This document shows, piece after piece, positions 24,388 through 32,660 of a stretch of DNA of 64,000 bases (positions are counted from its first letter, which is position 1; each line of letters opens with the position of its first letter). Origin of the DNA: Halostella litorea (lineage in GTDB: Archaea; Halobacteriota; Halobacteria; Halobacteriales; Natronoarchaeaceae). A model generated the notes under the pieces. It saw nothing but the letters and a program-made list of their open reading frames with translations. It was not told where the DNA came from and did not search any database. Made by a program: the position numbers and the translations under genes. The stretch covers positions 609,223-673,222 of the forward strand of contig NZ_ML214300.1 in assembly GCF_004785955.1 (NCBI RefSeq), in the 5' to 3' direction.

Positions 24388-25769
24388 CTCGGGCGTCCGG
24401 CCGTCGCGGCCGCGACGTACCCCCCGACCGCGCCGAACAGGGCGGGGTAGAGCAGGCCGGCGACCAGCACCGCGCCCACCGGGTCCGCCCCGAACTCGAC
24501 CGCGTAGGTGACCGGCTCCGAGCCGGCCCGCGTGGCCGACGCCTCCCAGGAGAGCAGGACCGCGCTCGCCGCCGACAGCGCCGCGTAGCCCAGCCCGACG
24601 CTCATCCCCGCCTTCACCGCCCGCTTCTCCGCGCGGTAACCGAGGTAGCGGGCGGCGAGGAACCCGCCGACGGCCAGCGCGAGCGGCGGGAGGACGTAGA
24701 GGACGGCGTCGGGACCGTACTCCATCACGACGTCGTAGGACGCCGACTGCCCGCCGCCCTCCGCGGAGAAGGTCCCGGCGGGTGCGACGCCGTGGAGGTC
24801 GTGGTAGAGCCACGCGACGAGCTGGGTCGTCCCGGGCGGGTCGACGCCGATCCCGTCGAGGAACGCGGACTCGATCCCGCTCCGTGCGGTGGAGTCCCGC
24901 ACGAACAGGAGGTCGCCCGACGCCATCGCGTCGTCGAGCGGGTCGCTCGCCAGCAGATAGGTACCGAGAAAACCAAACAGGAACGCGACCGCGCCCGCCG
25001 CGGCCCCGGCGAGCGGGAGCGACTGGGGCGTGCCGTACCGGGCCGCCCAGCCTCGCCCGCCGCCCCCGGACCGTCCACGGGTCGCCCGCCGGGCGGCCCG
25101 CTGTGCCGCATCCACCGGACGGGACCACGGGGACTCGCCGCGGCGGTCCGACCCGCCCGTGCGGCCCCCGCGGTTCCGGGAATCCGAGTCGCCCCTGGCG
25201 CGACGGCCGCCGTTCGCGGCCGTCCCACCCCCGCGACCGCCGGTCCCGTCGTCCGGGGCGGCGTTCCCGTCGACCCCGCTCGCGACCGCCGACCCGCTGC
25301 TCTGCTCCGGTTTCGCTCCGTCCCGGCGCGACGGCTCGGCGTCGTCGTCCCGGTCGCCGTCCGGCGCGGGGTCGGTGGCCGCGGCGTCGGCCGTCCCCTC
25401 CGCCGCGTCTCCGCCGGCCGGGTCGGGCGTCACCGACGCGACCGTCGGCGCGCCCATGAGGTGCCGGCGGGCCGTCTCCGGGTCGACCGCCGCCGCGTAC
25501 AGCGTCGTGACGGTCTCGCCGGCGTCGAGCCGCCGCTCGTACTCGACGGTCCGGTCGCCCGTCGCCCGCCAGTTGTCGGCGTCGAACTCCGGGTGGAACT
25601 TGACCGCGTCCGTCGGGACGGCCGTCGGGACCGGATCGCTTACGGTCACCGTAACCGGGTCGTTGCGGAGCGACTGGATGCGAAACACGACGACCGGGTC
25701 GGGAAACCGCTCGGCGTCGAACGCCTTCCGAACCCACACCCCGTCCCGCGATGCCTCGGCCGTACTCAT
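24384..25769 (-). CDS. Haloarchaeal multi-span membrane protein with soluble N-terminal domain
   Basis: A 461-residue protein. Residues about 1-115 form a beta-rich domain (WVRKAFDAERFPDPVVVFRI, FHPEFDADNW, VEYERRLDAGETVTTLYAAA) of the type seen in haloarchaeal halophilic adhesion-like proteins. Residues about 120-245 are low-complexity Gly/Asp/Arg linker. Residues about 250-460 contain about five hydrophobic helices. No function is recognised. It lies just downstream of ftsZ2 on the same strand, but a T-rich element between them also serves as its TATA box, so co-transcription is uncertain. Confidence 0.72.
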   Translation of the reverse strand: MSTAEASRDGVWVRKAFDAERFPDPVVVFRIQSLRNDPVTVTVSDPVPTAVPTDAVKFHPEFDADNWRATGDRTVEYERRLDAGETVTTLYAAAVDPETARRHLMGAPTVASVTPDPAGGDAAEGTADAAATDPAPDGDRDDDAEPSRRDGAKPEQSSGSAVASGVDGNAAPDDGTGGRGGGTAANGGRRARGDSDSRNRGGRTGGSDRRGESPWSRPVDAAQRAARRATRGRSGGGGRGWAARYGTPQSLPLAGAAAGAVAFLFGFLGTYLLASDPLDDAMASGDLLFVRDSTARSGIESAFLDGIGVDPPGTTQLVAWLYHDLHGVAPAGTFSAEGGGQSASYDVVMEYGPDAVLYVLPPLALAVGGFLAARYLGYRAEKRAVKAGMSVGLGYAALSAASAVLLSWEASATRAGSEPVTYAVEFGADPVGAVLVAGLLYPALFGAVGGYVAAATAGRPS

Positions 25770-25795
25770 TCGATGTATAACGGGAAGCTGCCGTG

Positions 25796-25802
25796 ATAAA
25801 AA
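25796..25802 (-). promoter_or_regulatory. TATA box of the membrane-protein gene, also T-run after ftsZ2
   Basis: TTTTTAT on the minus strand lies 27-33 bases before the ATG at 25769 and about 32 bases after the ftsZ2 stop. It may serve both as promoter and as terminator. Confidence 0.45.
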
Positions 25803-25833
25803 CTCCGACGACCGGCCGTGGGAAGCGACGACG

Positions 25834-27024
25834 TCAGCGGATGACGTCGAGCCCGTTGTTCCGGTCGACCTCGTTCCGGCCGCCGTCGCTCTGTGCGCCG
25901 GTGCCGTGGACGTGGTCACCCCCGACGTTCTGACTGGCGTCGAAGTCGGTCTCGTCGACGCCCTCCAGGCTCTCCCGGGACTTGTTGGCCTGCTTCTGGG
26001 TGGTCGGGCCGAGCACCTGGGCGCTCTGGACGCCCGTCATGATCGCCATCACCCGGACCTTCCCCTTGTAGTTCTCCTGGATGCGCGCGCCCCAGATGAC
26101 GTTCGCGCTCGCCTCCAGTCGCTCGGTGATGTTGTCGGCGATGCCCTCGGCCTCCTTCAGCGTGAGGTCGGGGCCGCCGGTGATGTGGACCAGCCCGCCG
26201 CTCGCGCCGCGGTAGTCCACGTCCAAAAGCGGGTGGCTCATCGCGTCGTTGACCACCTCGCGGGTCTTGTTCTTGTCCTGGGTCTCGCCGACGAGCATGA
26301 CCGCGACGCCGCCCTGGTTCATGATCGTCGTCATGTCCGCGTAGTCCAGGTTGATCAGGCTTGGCTGGGTGATGGTCTCGCTTATCCCCTTGACGGTCTC
26401 GGCGATGATCTGGTCCATCACCGAGAACGCCTTGCCGATCGGGAGGTTCGGAACGTAGTCGAGCAGGCGGTTGTTGTCGAGCACGATGATCGAGTCGGCC
26501 TCCTCGCGGAGTCGCTCCAGGCCCTCCTCGGCTTTCACCGTGCGGGCGCGCTCGACGTTGAACGGCGTCGATACCATGCCGACGACGATCGCACCCTGTT
26601 CGCTGGCGATCTTCGAGACGACGGGCGCTGCGCCGGTGCCGGTGCCGCCGCCCATGCCCGCTGTGACGAACACGAGGTCGGCGTCGCCGAGCACTTCCTT
26701 GATGGTCCCCTGGGCCATCTCGGTGGCGCGCTCGCCCATCGACGGGTCGCCGCCCGCGCCGAGGCCGTTCGTGAGCGACTTGCCCACGAGGATCTTCGTG
26801 TCGGCCTCGATCATCTTCAGGTGCTGTTTGTCGGTGTTGATGGCGACGGTTTCGGCCCCGTCGACGCCGATGTTGTACAGGCGATTGACCGTGTTGTTGC
26901 CCGCGCCGCCGGCGCCGACGATGACGATACGGGGGTCGCCGAACTCGTCGTCGTCGGCGTCGACGCTCATCTCGCGTTGCTCCTGTTCGGCGTTTTCGAG
27001 GGCGTCCTGGACGATGTCCTGCAT
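25834..27024 (-). CDS. ftsZ2: Cell-division GTPase FtsZ2
   Basis: A 396-residue tubulin-superfamily GTPase of the division ring. It has [18 protein letters not shown], the tubulin signature [10 protein letters not shown], and the catalytic T7 loop NLDYADM, so GTPase and polymerisation sites look intact. The N-terminal extension [19 protein letters not shown] and the C-terminal end match haloarchaeal FtsZ2, which constricts the ring in Haloferax, rather than FtsZ1. It follows cdrS by two bases and shares its promoter. The C-terminal 50 residues are an Asn/Asp/Gly-rich linker. Confidence 0.95.
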   Translation of the reverse strand: MQDIVQDALENAEQEQREMSVDADDDEFGDPRIVIVGAGGAGNNTVNRLYNIGVDGAETVAINTDKQHLKMIEADTKILVGKSLTNGLGAGGDPSMGERATEMAQGTIKEVLGDADLVFVTAGMGGGTGTGAAPVVSKIASEQGAIVVGMVSTPFNVERARTVKAEEGLERLREEADSIIVLDNNRLLDYVPNLPIGKAFSVMDQIIAETVKGISETITQPSLINLDYADMTTIMNQGGVAVMLVGETQDKNKTREVVNDAMSHPLLDVDYRGASGGLVHITGGPDLTLKEAEGIADNITERLEASANVIWGARIQENYKGKVRVMAIMTGVQSAQVLGPTTQKQANKSRESLEGVDETDFDASQNVGGDHVHGTGAQSDGGRNEVDRNNGLDVIR

Positions 27025-27026
27025 CG

Positions 27027-27206
27027 TTACACCTTCGCCCAGGTGCGCTTCCCCGAGCCGTCCTGGGTCTTTTCGCCCTGTTCGTTGATCATCTCGCGGA
27101 CGGCCGACCGGATCGCCTCGCTCCGGTTCGGAAACTCACCCGTCTCGACTAGCTGTTCGACCTCGTCGATCTGCTGTTTCGGGATTCGCAGTGTCACACG
27201 CTCCAT
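27027..27206 (-). CDS. cdrS: CdrS ribbon-helix-helix transcription factor
   Basis: A 59-residue RHH protein. The beta-strand [20 protein letters not shown] contacts DNA, and the helices [17 protein letters not shown] dimerise. It directly precedes ftsZ2 with a two-base gap. In Haloferax and Halobacterium the equivalent gene, cdrS, is co-transcribed with ftsZ2 and regulates division genes. The C-terminus is a short Gly/Lys tail. The promoter region holds several inverted repeats suited to RHH dimers. Confidence 0.92.
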   Translation of the reverse strand: MERVTLRIPKQQIDEVEQLVETGEFPNRSEAIRSAVREMINEQGEKTQDGSGKRTWAKV

Positions 27207-27224
27207 GGTTGGGTTCCCCTCTGG

Positions 27225-27266
27225 GTAAGACGCGCGTGTGATCTCCTCACACGCATTCTGTCTTAC
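27225..27266. promoter_or_regulatory. Long inverted repeat in the cdrS leader (GTAAGAC ... GTCTTAC)
   Basis: GTAAGAC (27225-27231) and GTCTTAC (27260-27266) flank an inner inverted pair GTGTGA/TCACAC (27236-27241 and 27247-27252). The element lies 19-60 bases before the cdrS start, in the leader, and could be an operator or an RNA hairpin. Confidence 0.6.
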
Positions 27267-27283
27267 ACGCCGTAACACCGGTA

Positions 27284-27298
27284 CGAAACCGGGTTTCG
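27284..27298. promoter_or_regulatory. 15-base palindrome CGAAACC-G-GGTTTCG
   Basis: A perfect palindrome around a central G between the two GTAAGAC elements of the cdrS promoter. Its sequence differs from the flanking operators, so it may bind another protein. Confidence 0.45.
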
Positions 27299-27316
27299 GC
27301 CACACGCGCCGGGTGT

Positions 27317-27334
27317 GTAAGACGACCGTCTTAC
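27317..27334. promoter_or_regulatory. 18-base operator-like palindrome GTAAGACG-AC-CGTCTTAC
   Basis: Perfect eight-base arms around two bases. It sits about 26 bases downstream of the TATA element at 27360-27367, so it should cover the transcription start of cdrS-ftsZ2. That position suits repression, for instance by the RHH proteins CdrS or CdrL. Confidence 0.6.
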
Positions 27335-27359
27335 GCGGGTCTACACAGCATACCATATG

Positions 27360-27367
27360 TAATAAAA
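27360..27367 (-). promoter_or_regulatory. Candidate TATA box of cdrS-ftsZ2
   Basis: TTTTATTA on the minus strand is the only clear AT-rich box in the 217-base gap before cdrS. Initiation near 27335-27340 would give a leader of about 130 bases. Confidence 0.5.
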
Positions 27368-27423
27368 GTACCGACGGTCGTATGACACGGCCGTTTACGG
27401 CCGCCTCAGGCGCTGATAGCGGG

Positions 27424-27945
27424 TTACGACGAGTCGAGCACGTCCGCCGCCGGCGTCCGACGGCCGCAGCTCGGGCAGAACGCCCAGTCGGTCCGGAGCT
27501 CGTCGCCGCAGTCGCAAAACACCCTGTGGGTCGCTTTCTCGCCGCAGTTCGGGCAGTACACGTGGTCGGCGTCGACCGATTCGCCGCACTGACCGCACGT
27601 ATTACTCCCGTCGGACGGCTCACGTGGCTCGGCCGCGGCCGTCTTACTCGGCGTCGCGTCCGCGTCGGCGGTCCTCGCGTCCCCCTCCAGCGTGACGTTT
27701 ACGTTGATGTCCTGCCCGCCGCTCGACCGCTCCTGCAGCCGGCGTTCGACGATAGCGTCGACGCGCTCGGCGACCAGGTCGTCGATGCTCCCGCCGTTTC
27801 CCCGTGACGGCCCGTCGTCGGCCGACGGCTCCCGGCCCTCGAGGTACTCGCGGAGCGCTCGGCGCAACACCTCGCTCTTCGAGGCGTCGAACCGGTCGAG
27901 TTCGTCGACGAGCTCGTCGTCGGCGCGGAACGTGATCTTGCTCAT
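27424..27945 (-). CDS. cdrL: CdrL-like ribbon-helix-helix protein with zinc ribbons
   Basis: A 173-residue protein. Residues 1-42 are an RHH DNA-binding domain ([20 protein letters not shown] then [13 protein letters not shown]). A charged linker follows, then two zinc ribbons at the C-terminus: [19 protein letters not shown] and [18 protein letters not shown]. This layout and its place upstream of cdrS-ftsZ2 match CdrL, the long partner regulator of the division locus. It has its own promoter, separated from cdrS by 217 bases of operator-rich DNA. The symbol is assigned from position and domains. Confidence 0.82.
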   Translation of the reverse strand: MSKITFRADDELVDELDRFDASKSEVLRRALREYLEGREPSADDGPSRGNGGSIDDLVAERVDAIVERRLQERSSGGQDINVNVTLEGDARTADADATPSKTAAAEPREPSDGSNTCGQCGESVDADHVYCPNCGEKATHRVFCDCGDELRTDWAFCPSCGRRTPAADVLDSS

Positions 27946-28042
27946 CGCCTGCTCCTTTCAGCGATCTAACCCCACCTATTTCAATCTTCCCGCGATGTCC
28001 GACGCGTGTCTGTCGCCGAGGGCGTCGCCCCGAATAACAATC

Positions 28043-28048
28043 CTTAAG
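28043..28048 (+). promoter_or_regulatory. Box A (TATA) of tRNA-Tyr
   Basis: CTTAAG lies 32-37 bases before the tRNA 5' end in otherwise GC-rich DNA, as for haloarchaeal tRNA promoters. Confidence 0.45.
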
Positions 28049-28079
28049 TCCGACTCGGGGACTACGTGTAATCGCCTGC

Positions 28080-28153
28080 CCGCCCTTAGCTCAGACTGGT
28101 AGAGCAGTCGACTGTAGATCGACTTGCCCCCCGTTCAAATCGGGGAGGGCGGA
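28080..28153 (+). tRNA. tRNA-Tyr (anticodon GTA)
   Basis: A 74-base cloverleaf without intron. The acceptor stem is CCGCCCT/AGGGCGG with C1-G72, as in archaeal tyrosine tRNAs, and discriminator A. The D-arm is GCTC ... GAGC, the anticodon stem GTCGA/TCGAC around loop CTGTAGA (anticodon GTA), and the T-arm CCCCG TTCAAAT CGGGG. No CCA is encoded. Confidence 0.95.
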
Positions 28154-28626
28154 CCTTCTCTCGACCCGATTCCGAGCAGAGTCCGAACAGCACGCCGTCT
28201 TGCGACTTCGCCCCGAAATCAACGGCGGAAATCCCGAGTTGACCTTATCTCATGGCGCGGGGCTTCGCCGTCGGACGATTTCTGTAGCAGACGGAGGTGG
28301 TTCCTGATACTCCACTGCGAGTGCGGCGGTCCCGTCGAAGTCACCGACGCGCGAACCGAGCCGAAGTCGAGCCGCTGTTTCTCGTTACAGAGGAGTCCGA
28401 TTTCGTCGGGACAGTAGTCCTGCTCAGCGCCGAGGTTGCCGGCCTCGCCTTTGAGCGATGGGTCCCTGTCGTACTCACCGATCCCGACTGCGTTGCGTTC
28501 GTGAGGACCACTGCATGGCGGTGAACCAGACAGGAGTGGTGACGGCTGGCGGTGTTGCACTCTCCATGGATGGAGCTTGGTTCGGTGTTCCAGCTACTCT
28601 GGACTGCTCACCTTGACAGGTGCAGA
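28154..28626. other. Unassigned stretch downstream of tRNA-Tyr
   Basis: 473 bases with no gene I can assign. A minus-strand frame at 28219-28560 (113 codons) has GC-rich third positions over its last 80 codons, including YDRDPSLKGEAGNLGAEQ and QRLDFGSVRASVT, and could be a gene remnant. It has no recognisable domain or convincing promoter. The segment is poorer in GC than its surroundings and directly follows a tRNA, a common integration point. Confidence 0.4.
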
Positions 28627-29253
28627 TTAGGAGTTACCCACCTCGCAGTAGGCACTATCGATAAACGAAGTGCAAGTGAGCGACACCTCGTAGCTGGCGA
28701 CATCCCCGAATTCTACCTCCTGATCTTCGTCGGTGGGCACTGCAATCGTGACCGTCGCGCTCTCGCCTGGGGCAGCTTGGCCTTCCCCATATATCGCCGC
28801 CCCCCCGTCGTAGAGCGTCTCGCCGTCCTCGCCGGTCAGGACCAAGTCGTATCTGTAGTTGATCAATTTTGTCTCCTGATCTCCCGTGTTTTCGACGGTA
28901 ACGTCCGTGACCCAGTATCCCTCGGACTCCCCCTGTGAGCCGACGTGGGAATTCAACCCGATGATACTGAGCTCTGCCACTCCGACTTCGCCGACAGAAC
29001 CTGCCGGATCACCGAGATCACGGGATTGGGTGGTCGTCTCCCCACTTGAATCGTCGTCATCACCGTCCGTGTTCGATCCGTCTCCATCTCCCGACGTGTT
29101 CGATTCGCCCCCATCTTCCGACGACGTACTATCGTCTCCACCGGACTCGCTCGTCTCTCCCTCAGTGCCGTTGCCATTCCCGTCGGAACAACCGGCTATT
29201 CCACTCGTGACCCCGGCCACAACAAGCCCGAGGTAATGTCGCCGTCGAACCAT
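28627..29253 (-). CDS. Secreted lipoprotein with beta-sandwich domain
   Basis: A 208-residue exported protein. The N-terminus MVRRRHYLGLVVAGVTSGIAGC has an Arg-rich start and a lipobox ending at Cys 22. A Ser/Asp/Gly/Thr-rich linker of about 55 residues follows, then a domain with WVTDVTVENTGDQETKLINY and PGESATVTIAVPTDEDQEV, resembling the FxLYD/DUF4352 immunoglobulin-like folds. It probably sits on the outer face of the membrane. Base composition is less GC-rich than neighbours, suggesting transfer. A TATAATA element 28-34 bases upstream supports the ATG at 29253 over one 42 bases earlier. Function unknown. Confidence 0.75.
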   Translation of the reverse strand: MVRRRHYLGLVVAGVTSGIAGCSDGNGNGTEGETSESGGDDSTSSEDGGESNTSGDGDGSNTDGDDDDSSGETTTQSRDLGDPAGSVGEVGVAELSIIGLNSHVGSQGESEGYWVTDVTVENTGDQETKLINYRYDLVLTGEDGETLYDGGAAIYGEGQAAPGESATVTIAVPTDEDQEVEFGDVASYEVSLTCTSFIDSAYCEVGNS

Positions 29254-29595
29254 GATGATCGTTTCATTAATCCCATACCTTATAATATCTTTCATATTCC
29301 TTGCTTAACTCAGCGGTACACACTGTATCAGGAGCGTTAATCGATGCTAGCCGACGTATCCAGAACCGTCATCAGTTACCGCCCCAGTCCTCCCTCGGCT
29401 TCCGGTCGCGCTCTTTTGCCCGTTTCGCCCCTTCCTCGGACCGGACACCGGCCTTGGTCGGCGCTTCGTCGCTGGTGACTGTTTCAAGAACTCGTCCATC
29501 CCCGACGGGGGTCGAGGGCCAGTCTACGGGGACCCGAACTGATGAGCGATGCCGAAACGACCTTTGCGGTTCCCCCGTTCGGAGGTACGTACCCG
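29254..29595. other. Intergenic region before trkH
   Basis: The first 35 bases hold the AT-rich lipoprotein promoter. The rest shows no gene or clear motif; the GC level rises to the chromosomal norm by about 29380. An in-frame ATG at 29542 could extend trkH upstream. Confidence 0.4.
29281..29287 (-). promoter_or_regulatory. TATA box of the lipoprotein gene
   Basis: TATTATA on the minus strand lies 28-34 bases before the ATG at 29253, in a markedly AT-rich patch. Confidence 0.5.
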
Positions 29596-31143
29596 ATGGT
29601 CCGTACGTCCCGTACGCACGTCGACTACCGTGTTAGCGTCGCGCTGGTCGGAACGGTTCTCAAGTACATCGGCGTGACGCCGCTGGTCCCGCTCGCTCTG
29701 GCGCTGTCGCTCGGCGAGGACCCGCTGCCGTTCGTCGCGGCGAGCGCCGTCATGGTCGGCCTCGGGAGTGCCCTCGAACGGGTCCGCGGGGACGGCGATC
29801 TGGGAAGCCGGGAGGCGTTCCTGTTGGTGAGTCTCGCGTGGCTCGCCGTCCCGCTCGTGGGGACGGTCCCGTACCTCGTGGCCGGGACCGGGACGGTTGC
29901 GGACCCGGTCAACGCCGTGTTCGAGAGCATGAGCGGGTTCACGACGACCGGTGCGACCGTCCTCGGCGAGATATCGACCGAGCGCCACGGTCACGCGATG
30001 TTGCTGTGGCGACAGCTCACCCAGTGGCTCGGCGGCATGGGGATCCTCGTGTTGATGGTCGCCATCCTGCCGCAGCTGTCGGTCGGCGGCGCCCAGGTGA
30101 TAAACCAGGAGGCACCGGGCCTTTCGATGGAGAAGCTGACCCCGCGGATCCAGGAAACCGCTCGCGCGCTGTGGGCCATCTACGCCGGGTTCACGGTGCT
30201 TGCCGCGATGGTGTACTACGGGCTTCACCTCGCGGGGTACGCACCGAACATGGGGCTCTACAACGCCGTCGCACACGCGCTGACGACGTTGCCCACCGGG
30301 GGGTTCTCGCCGGAGGCCCGGAGCGTCGAGGCGTTCGCCCCGGCCGTCCAGTGGGCGATCATGCCGTTCATGCTCGTCGCGGGGACGAACTTCGCGCTGT
30401 TCTGGTACGTGCTCAGAGGGGAGCCGCGCCGGTTGCTCCGCAACGCGGAGTTCCGTTCGTACCTGCTTGCGGTCGTCGGCTTCGGTGCCGTCATCTCGGC
30501 GGTGCTGTACGCCGGCGTCGGCCTGGCCGAAACCCCGGCGAACGTCGGCGTCATCCCGGGCAACGTCGAGGATTCGCTCCGACAGGGGCTGTTTCAGGTG
30601 ATCGCCATGGTGACGACGACCGGCTACGCGAGCATGGACTTCAACACGTGGGACGCGTCCGTACGGACGATACTGCTGTTTACCTTCTTCCTCGGCGGGT
30701 CCGCGGGGTCGGCGGCCGGATCGATCAAGATCGTGCGCTGGGTGCTCGTCAAGCGGACGCTCGACCAGTCGCTGTTCACGTCGATTCACCCCCAAGCAAT
30801 CCGGCCGATCCGACTGGGGGACGAGGTGATCGACGACGGAATTATCCGGGACGTGCTCGCGTTCGTGTTACTGTTTATCCTGCTGTTCGCGCTGTCGACA
30901 ATACTGCTGTACCTCGACAGCCTGCGCACGGCCGACCTGTCCATGTCGGGGCTGGAGGCGATGAGCGTCGCCATCGCCACGCTTGGCAACGTCGGCCCGG
31001 GGTTCGGCGTCGTCGGGCCGATGAACAGCTTCCAGCCCTTTTCCGACGCCGCGAAGCTCTACATGGTGTTTCTGATGTGGATCGGCCGGCTGGAGATACT
31101 GTCGGTGCTGGTCATCCTCACGCCGACGTTCTGGTTCGATTGA
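29596..31143 (+). CDS. trkH: Potassium uptake protein TrkH
   Basis: A 515-residue TrkH/KtrB-type K+ translocating subunit with about ten membrane helices. All four pore-loop filters are visible in order: SGFTTTGATV, TTLPTGGFS, VTTTGYASMD and ATLGNVGPG, each with the K+-coordinating glycine. It would import potassium, the main compatible solute of haloarchaea. No trkA gene is adjacent, so its RCK partner must be elsewhere. The start at 29596 matches the usual N-terminus (HVDYRVSVALVGTVLKYIG); an ATG at 29542 would add 18 residues. Confidence 0.93.
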   Translation: MVRTSRTHVDYRVSVALVGTVLKYIGVTPLVPLALALSLGEDPLPFVAASAVMVGLGSALERVRGDGDLGSREAFLLVSLAWLAVPLVGTVPYLVAGTGTVADPVNAVFESMSGFTTTGATVLGEISTERHGHAMLLWRQLTQWLGGMGILVLMVAILPQLSVGGAQVINQEAPGLSMEKLTPRIQETARALWAIYAGFTVLAAMVYYGLHLAGYAPNMGLYNAVAHALTTLPTGGFSPEARSVEAFAPAVQWAIMPFMLVAGTNFALFWYVLRGEPRRLLRNAEFRSYLLAVVGFGAVISAVLYAGVGLAETPANVGVIPGNVEDSLRQGLFQVIAMVTTTGYASMDFNTWDASVRTILLFTFFLGGSAGSAAGSIKIVRWVLVKRTLDQSLFTSIHPQAIRPIRLGDEVIDDGIIRDVLAFVLLFILLFALSTILLYLDSLRTADLSMSGLEAMSVAIATLGNVGPGFGVVGPMNSFQPFSDAAKLYMVFLMWIGRLEILSVLVILTPTFWFD

Positions 31144-31184
31144 AGGCGAGATGACCGCGCGAACCCCGTCGGACGGCCCTGGGG

Positions 31185-32111
31185 TTACGACAGCAGTTCG
31201 TCGAGGATGCGAAGCTCCTCGGCCTCGGAGATCGCCTCCGACTCCAGACACGCGTGGACGACCTTGTGCACGAGTTCCGGGTCCGCGAACGGCGAGTCGC
31301 CGTCCGACGCCGGGCCCGCGTTCCCGTTGGCTTCCAGGGCGGCGACGCGCTCCTCCAGGCGATCGACCGCGGCTCCGAGGTCGGCGGCCGAGTCCGGGTC
31401 GGCCTCGGACGGGTCGGTGTCCGCTTGCGGGGCCCCGTCGGAATCCGACCCGACCGTCTGGCCGCCGTCGGCCGTCACGGCGGCCGGGGCCGGCCCCGGG
31501 AGGACGGCGTCGACGAACGCCTCGCGCTCGCTCCAGTCGAACCCCTCGATGCCGTTCGCGCGGTTGCTCACGGTCGCGCCCGACACGCCGATCCGCTCGC
31601 CGATCGCCCGCTGTGTGGCCGTCGGGTCGCGGGCGACGGCCTCCAGCACCTCGCGCTGTTTCTCCGAGAGGTCGGCTGCCGATGGCCACTCCGCAGTCGC
31701 GTCGACGTCGCCCGTGTCGGTTTCGGCCGGGCCATCGGCCGTATCCGCGTCGGTGTCGTCCGGTTCGGTAGCGTCCGGGGCGCTCCCAGCCGCCCCGCTT
31801 GACTCGTTGGGGGCCTGGACCGACTCGGTCGCGTCGGCGTCGTCCGTGTCGGCCGCAGTCCCGGACTCCGAGTCGGTCGACGGTGTATCCTCGTCCGACG
31901 CAGCCGAGGGCGTCGGTTGATCTACCGTCGTCCCGTCATCGGCGGGATCGCCGTACTTCTCCAGGATACGCTCGACCAGGTCCGCCGTCGCGCTGGGCAC
32001 CTCGGCGGCGAGTTCGTCCAGCGACGCGTCGGGCCGCTCCGCAGCGAGGTCCAGGATCCGCTTGTGCCGCATCGACTTGGGAGGTGACTTGCTATCGTCG
32101 TCCGCACTCAT
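31185..32111 (-). CDS. Helix-turn-helix protein with two DNA-binding segments and coiled coil
   Basis: A 308-residue acidic protein. The N-terminus (residues about 12-60, HKRILDLAAERPDASLDELA) is a helix-turn-helix-like domain. A long Asp/Ser/Thr linker follows, then a clear winged helix at about 140-200 (LSEKQREVLEAVARDPTATQ with ERIGVSGATVSNRANGI as the recognition helix). After another linker comes a coiled coil (AAVDRLEERVAALEANG) and a C-terminal helical end. It looks like a haloarchaeal transcription regulator; the target is unknown. It is convergent with trkH. Confidence 0.72.
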   Translation of the reverse strand: MSADDDSKSPPKSMRHKRILDLAAERPDASLDELAAEVPSATADLVERILEKYGDPADDGTTVDQPTPSAASDEDTPSTDSESGTAADTDDADATESVQAPNESSGAAGSAPDATEPDDTDADTADGPAETDTGDVDATAEWPSAADLSEKQREVLEAVARDPTATQRAIGERIGVSGATVSNRANGIEGFDWSEREAFVDAVLPGPAPAAVTADGGQTVGSDSDGAPQADTDPSEADPDSAADLGAAVDRLEERVAALEANGNAGPASDGDSPFADPELVHKVVHACLESEAISEAEELRILDELLS

Positions 32112-32221
32112 GGGAAGTGGTAATCCACCGGAGCCATAAATGTTACACGGCCAATATCTTCTCGCCGGGACGCACGATGTAAATCAAGCTATCCGCTGTA
32201 GCACCCGTTTAGCATGCAGAT

Positions 32222-32554
32222 CTAGTGAGCCGACATCCCGGAGACGACGTTGACGAAATACACGCCGACGAGGATGAGGGAGATCCCAACAGCGCCCGCG
32301 AGATCGACTTCCTCACCGAACACGACGACGCCGATGGCGGCGACGCCGACGATCCCCAGCGCGGCCCAGGTCCCATAGACGACCCCGACGGGGAGGTCCT
32401 CCAGGGTCAACGACACCAGATAGAACGCCACCCCGTACCCGACGAGAACGCCGAGACTGGGGAGCGGGCGCGAAAACCCGTCGGAGAGTTTCAGGGCTGT
32501 CGTGCCGAGGAGTTCGGATACGATCGCGACGCCGAGGAGGGCATACGGGTTCAT
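32222..32554 (-). CDS. SMR-family multidrug/quaternary ammonium exporter
   Basis: A 110-residue four-helix small multidrug resistance protein, the same length as EmrE. The essential membrane glutamate is at position 14 (MNPYALLGVAIVSELLGTTA), and the loop/helix GVVYGTWAALGIVGVAAIG carries the conserved GxxYAxW-type motif. As a dual-topology dimer it would exchange protons for cations such as quaternary ammonium or guanidinium. A single gene is present, so it is likely a homodimer. Confidence 0.88.
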   Translation of the reverse strand: MNPYALLGVAIVSELLGTTALKLSDGFSRPLPSLGVLVGYGVAFYLVSLTLEDLPVGVVYGTWAALGIVGVAAIGVVVFGEEVDLAGAVGISLILVGVYFVNVVSGMSAH

Positions 32555-32660
32555 CGGTCACCGCCAAACTGCTCCCCCGTGCTTGCTATACTTTCCGACT
32601 GCGTCCGCCGCGGCTCCGCGGAGGCAGTACACCTATCAGGGCATCGACGAACGATTAGGC

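Noticed and set aside
22492-25737. A 1081-codon minus-strand frame crossing several genes
   Set aside because: It is the shadow of high-GC plus-strand genes (hydrolase, ncsA). Composition is Arg/Pro/Gly-rich low complexity with no domain, while the opposite frames encode clear enzymes.
28219-28560. A 113-codon minus-strand frame after tRNA-Tyr as a real gene
   Set aside because: Third positions are GC-rich, but there is no recognisable domain, promoter or conserved start. Kept only as a possible remnant in the region note.
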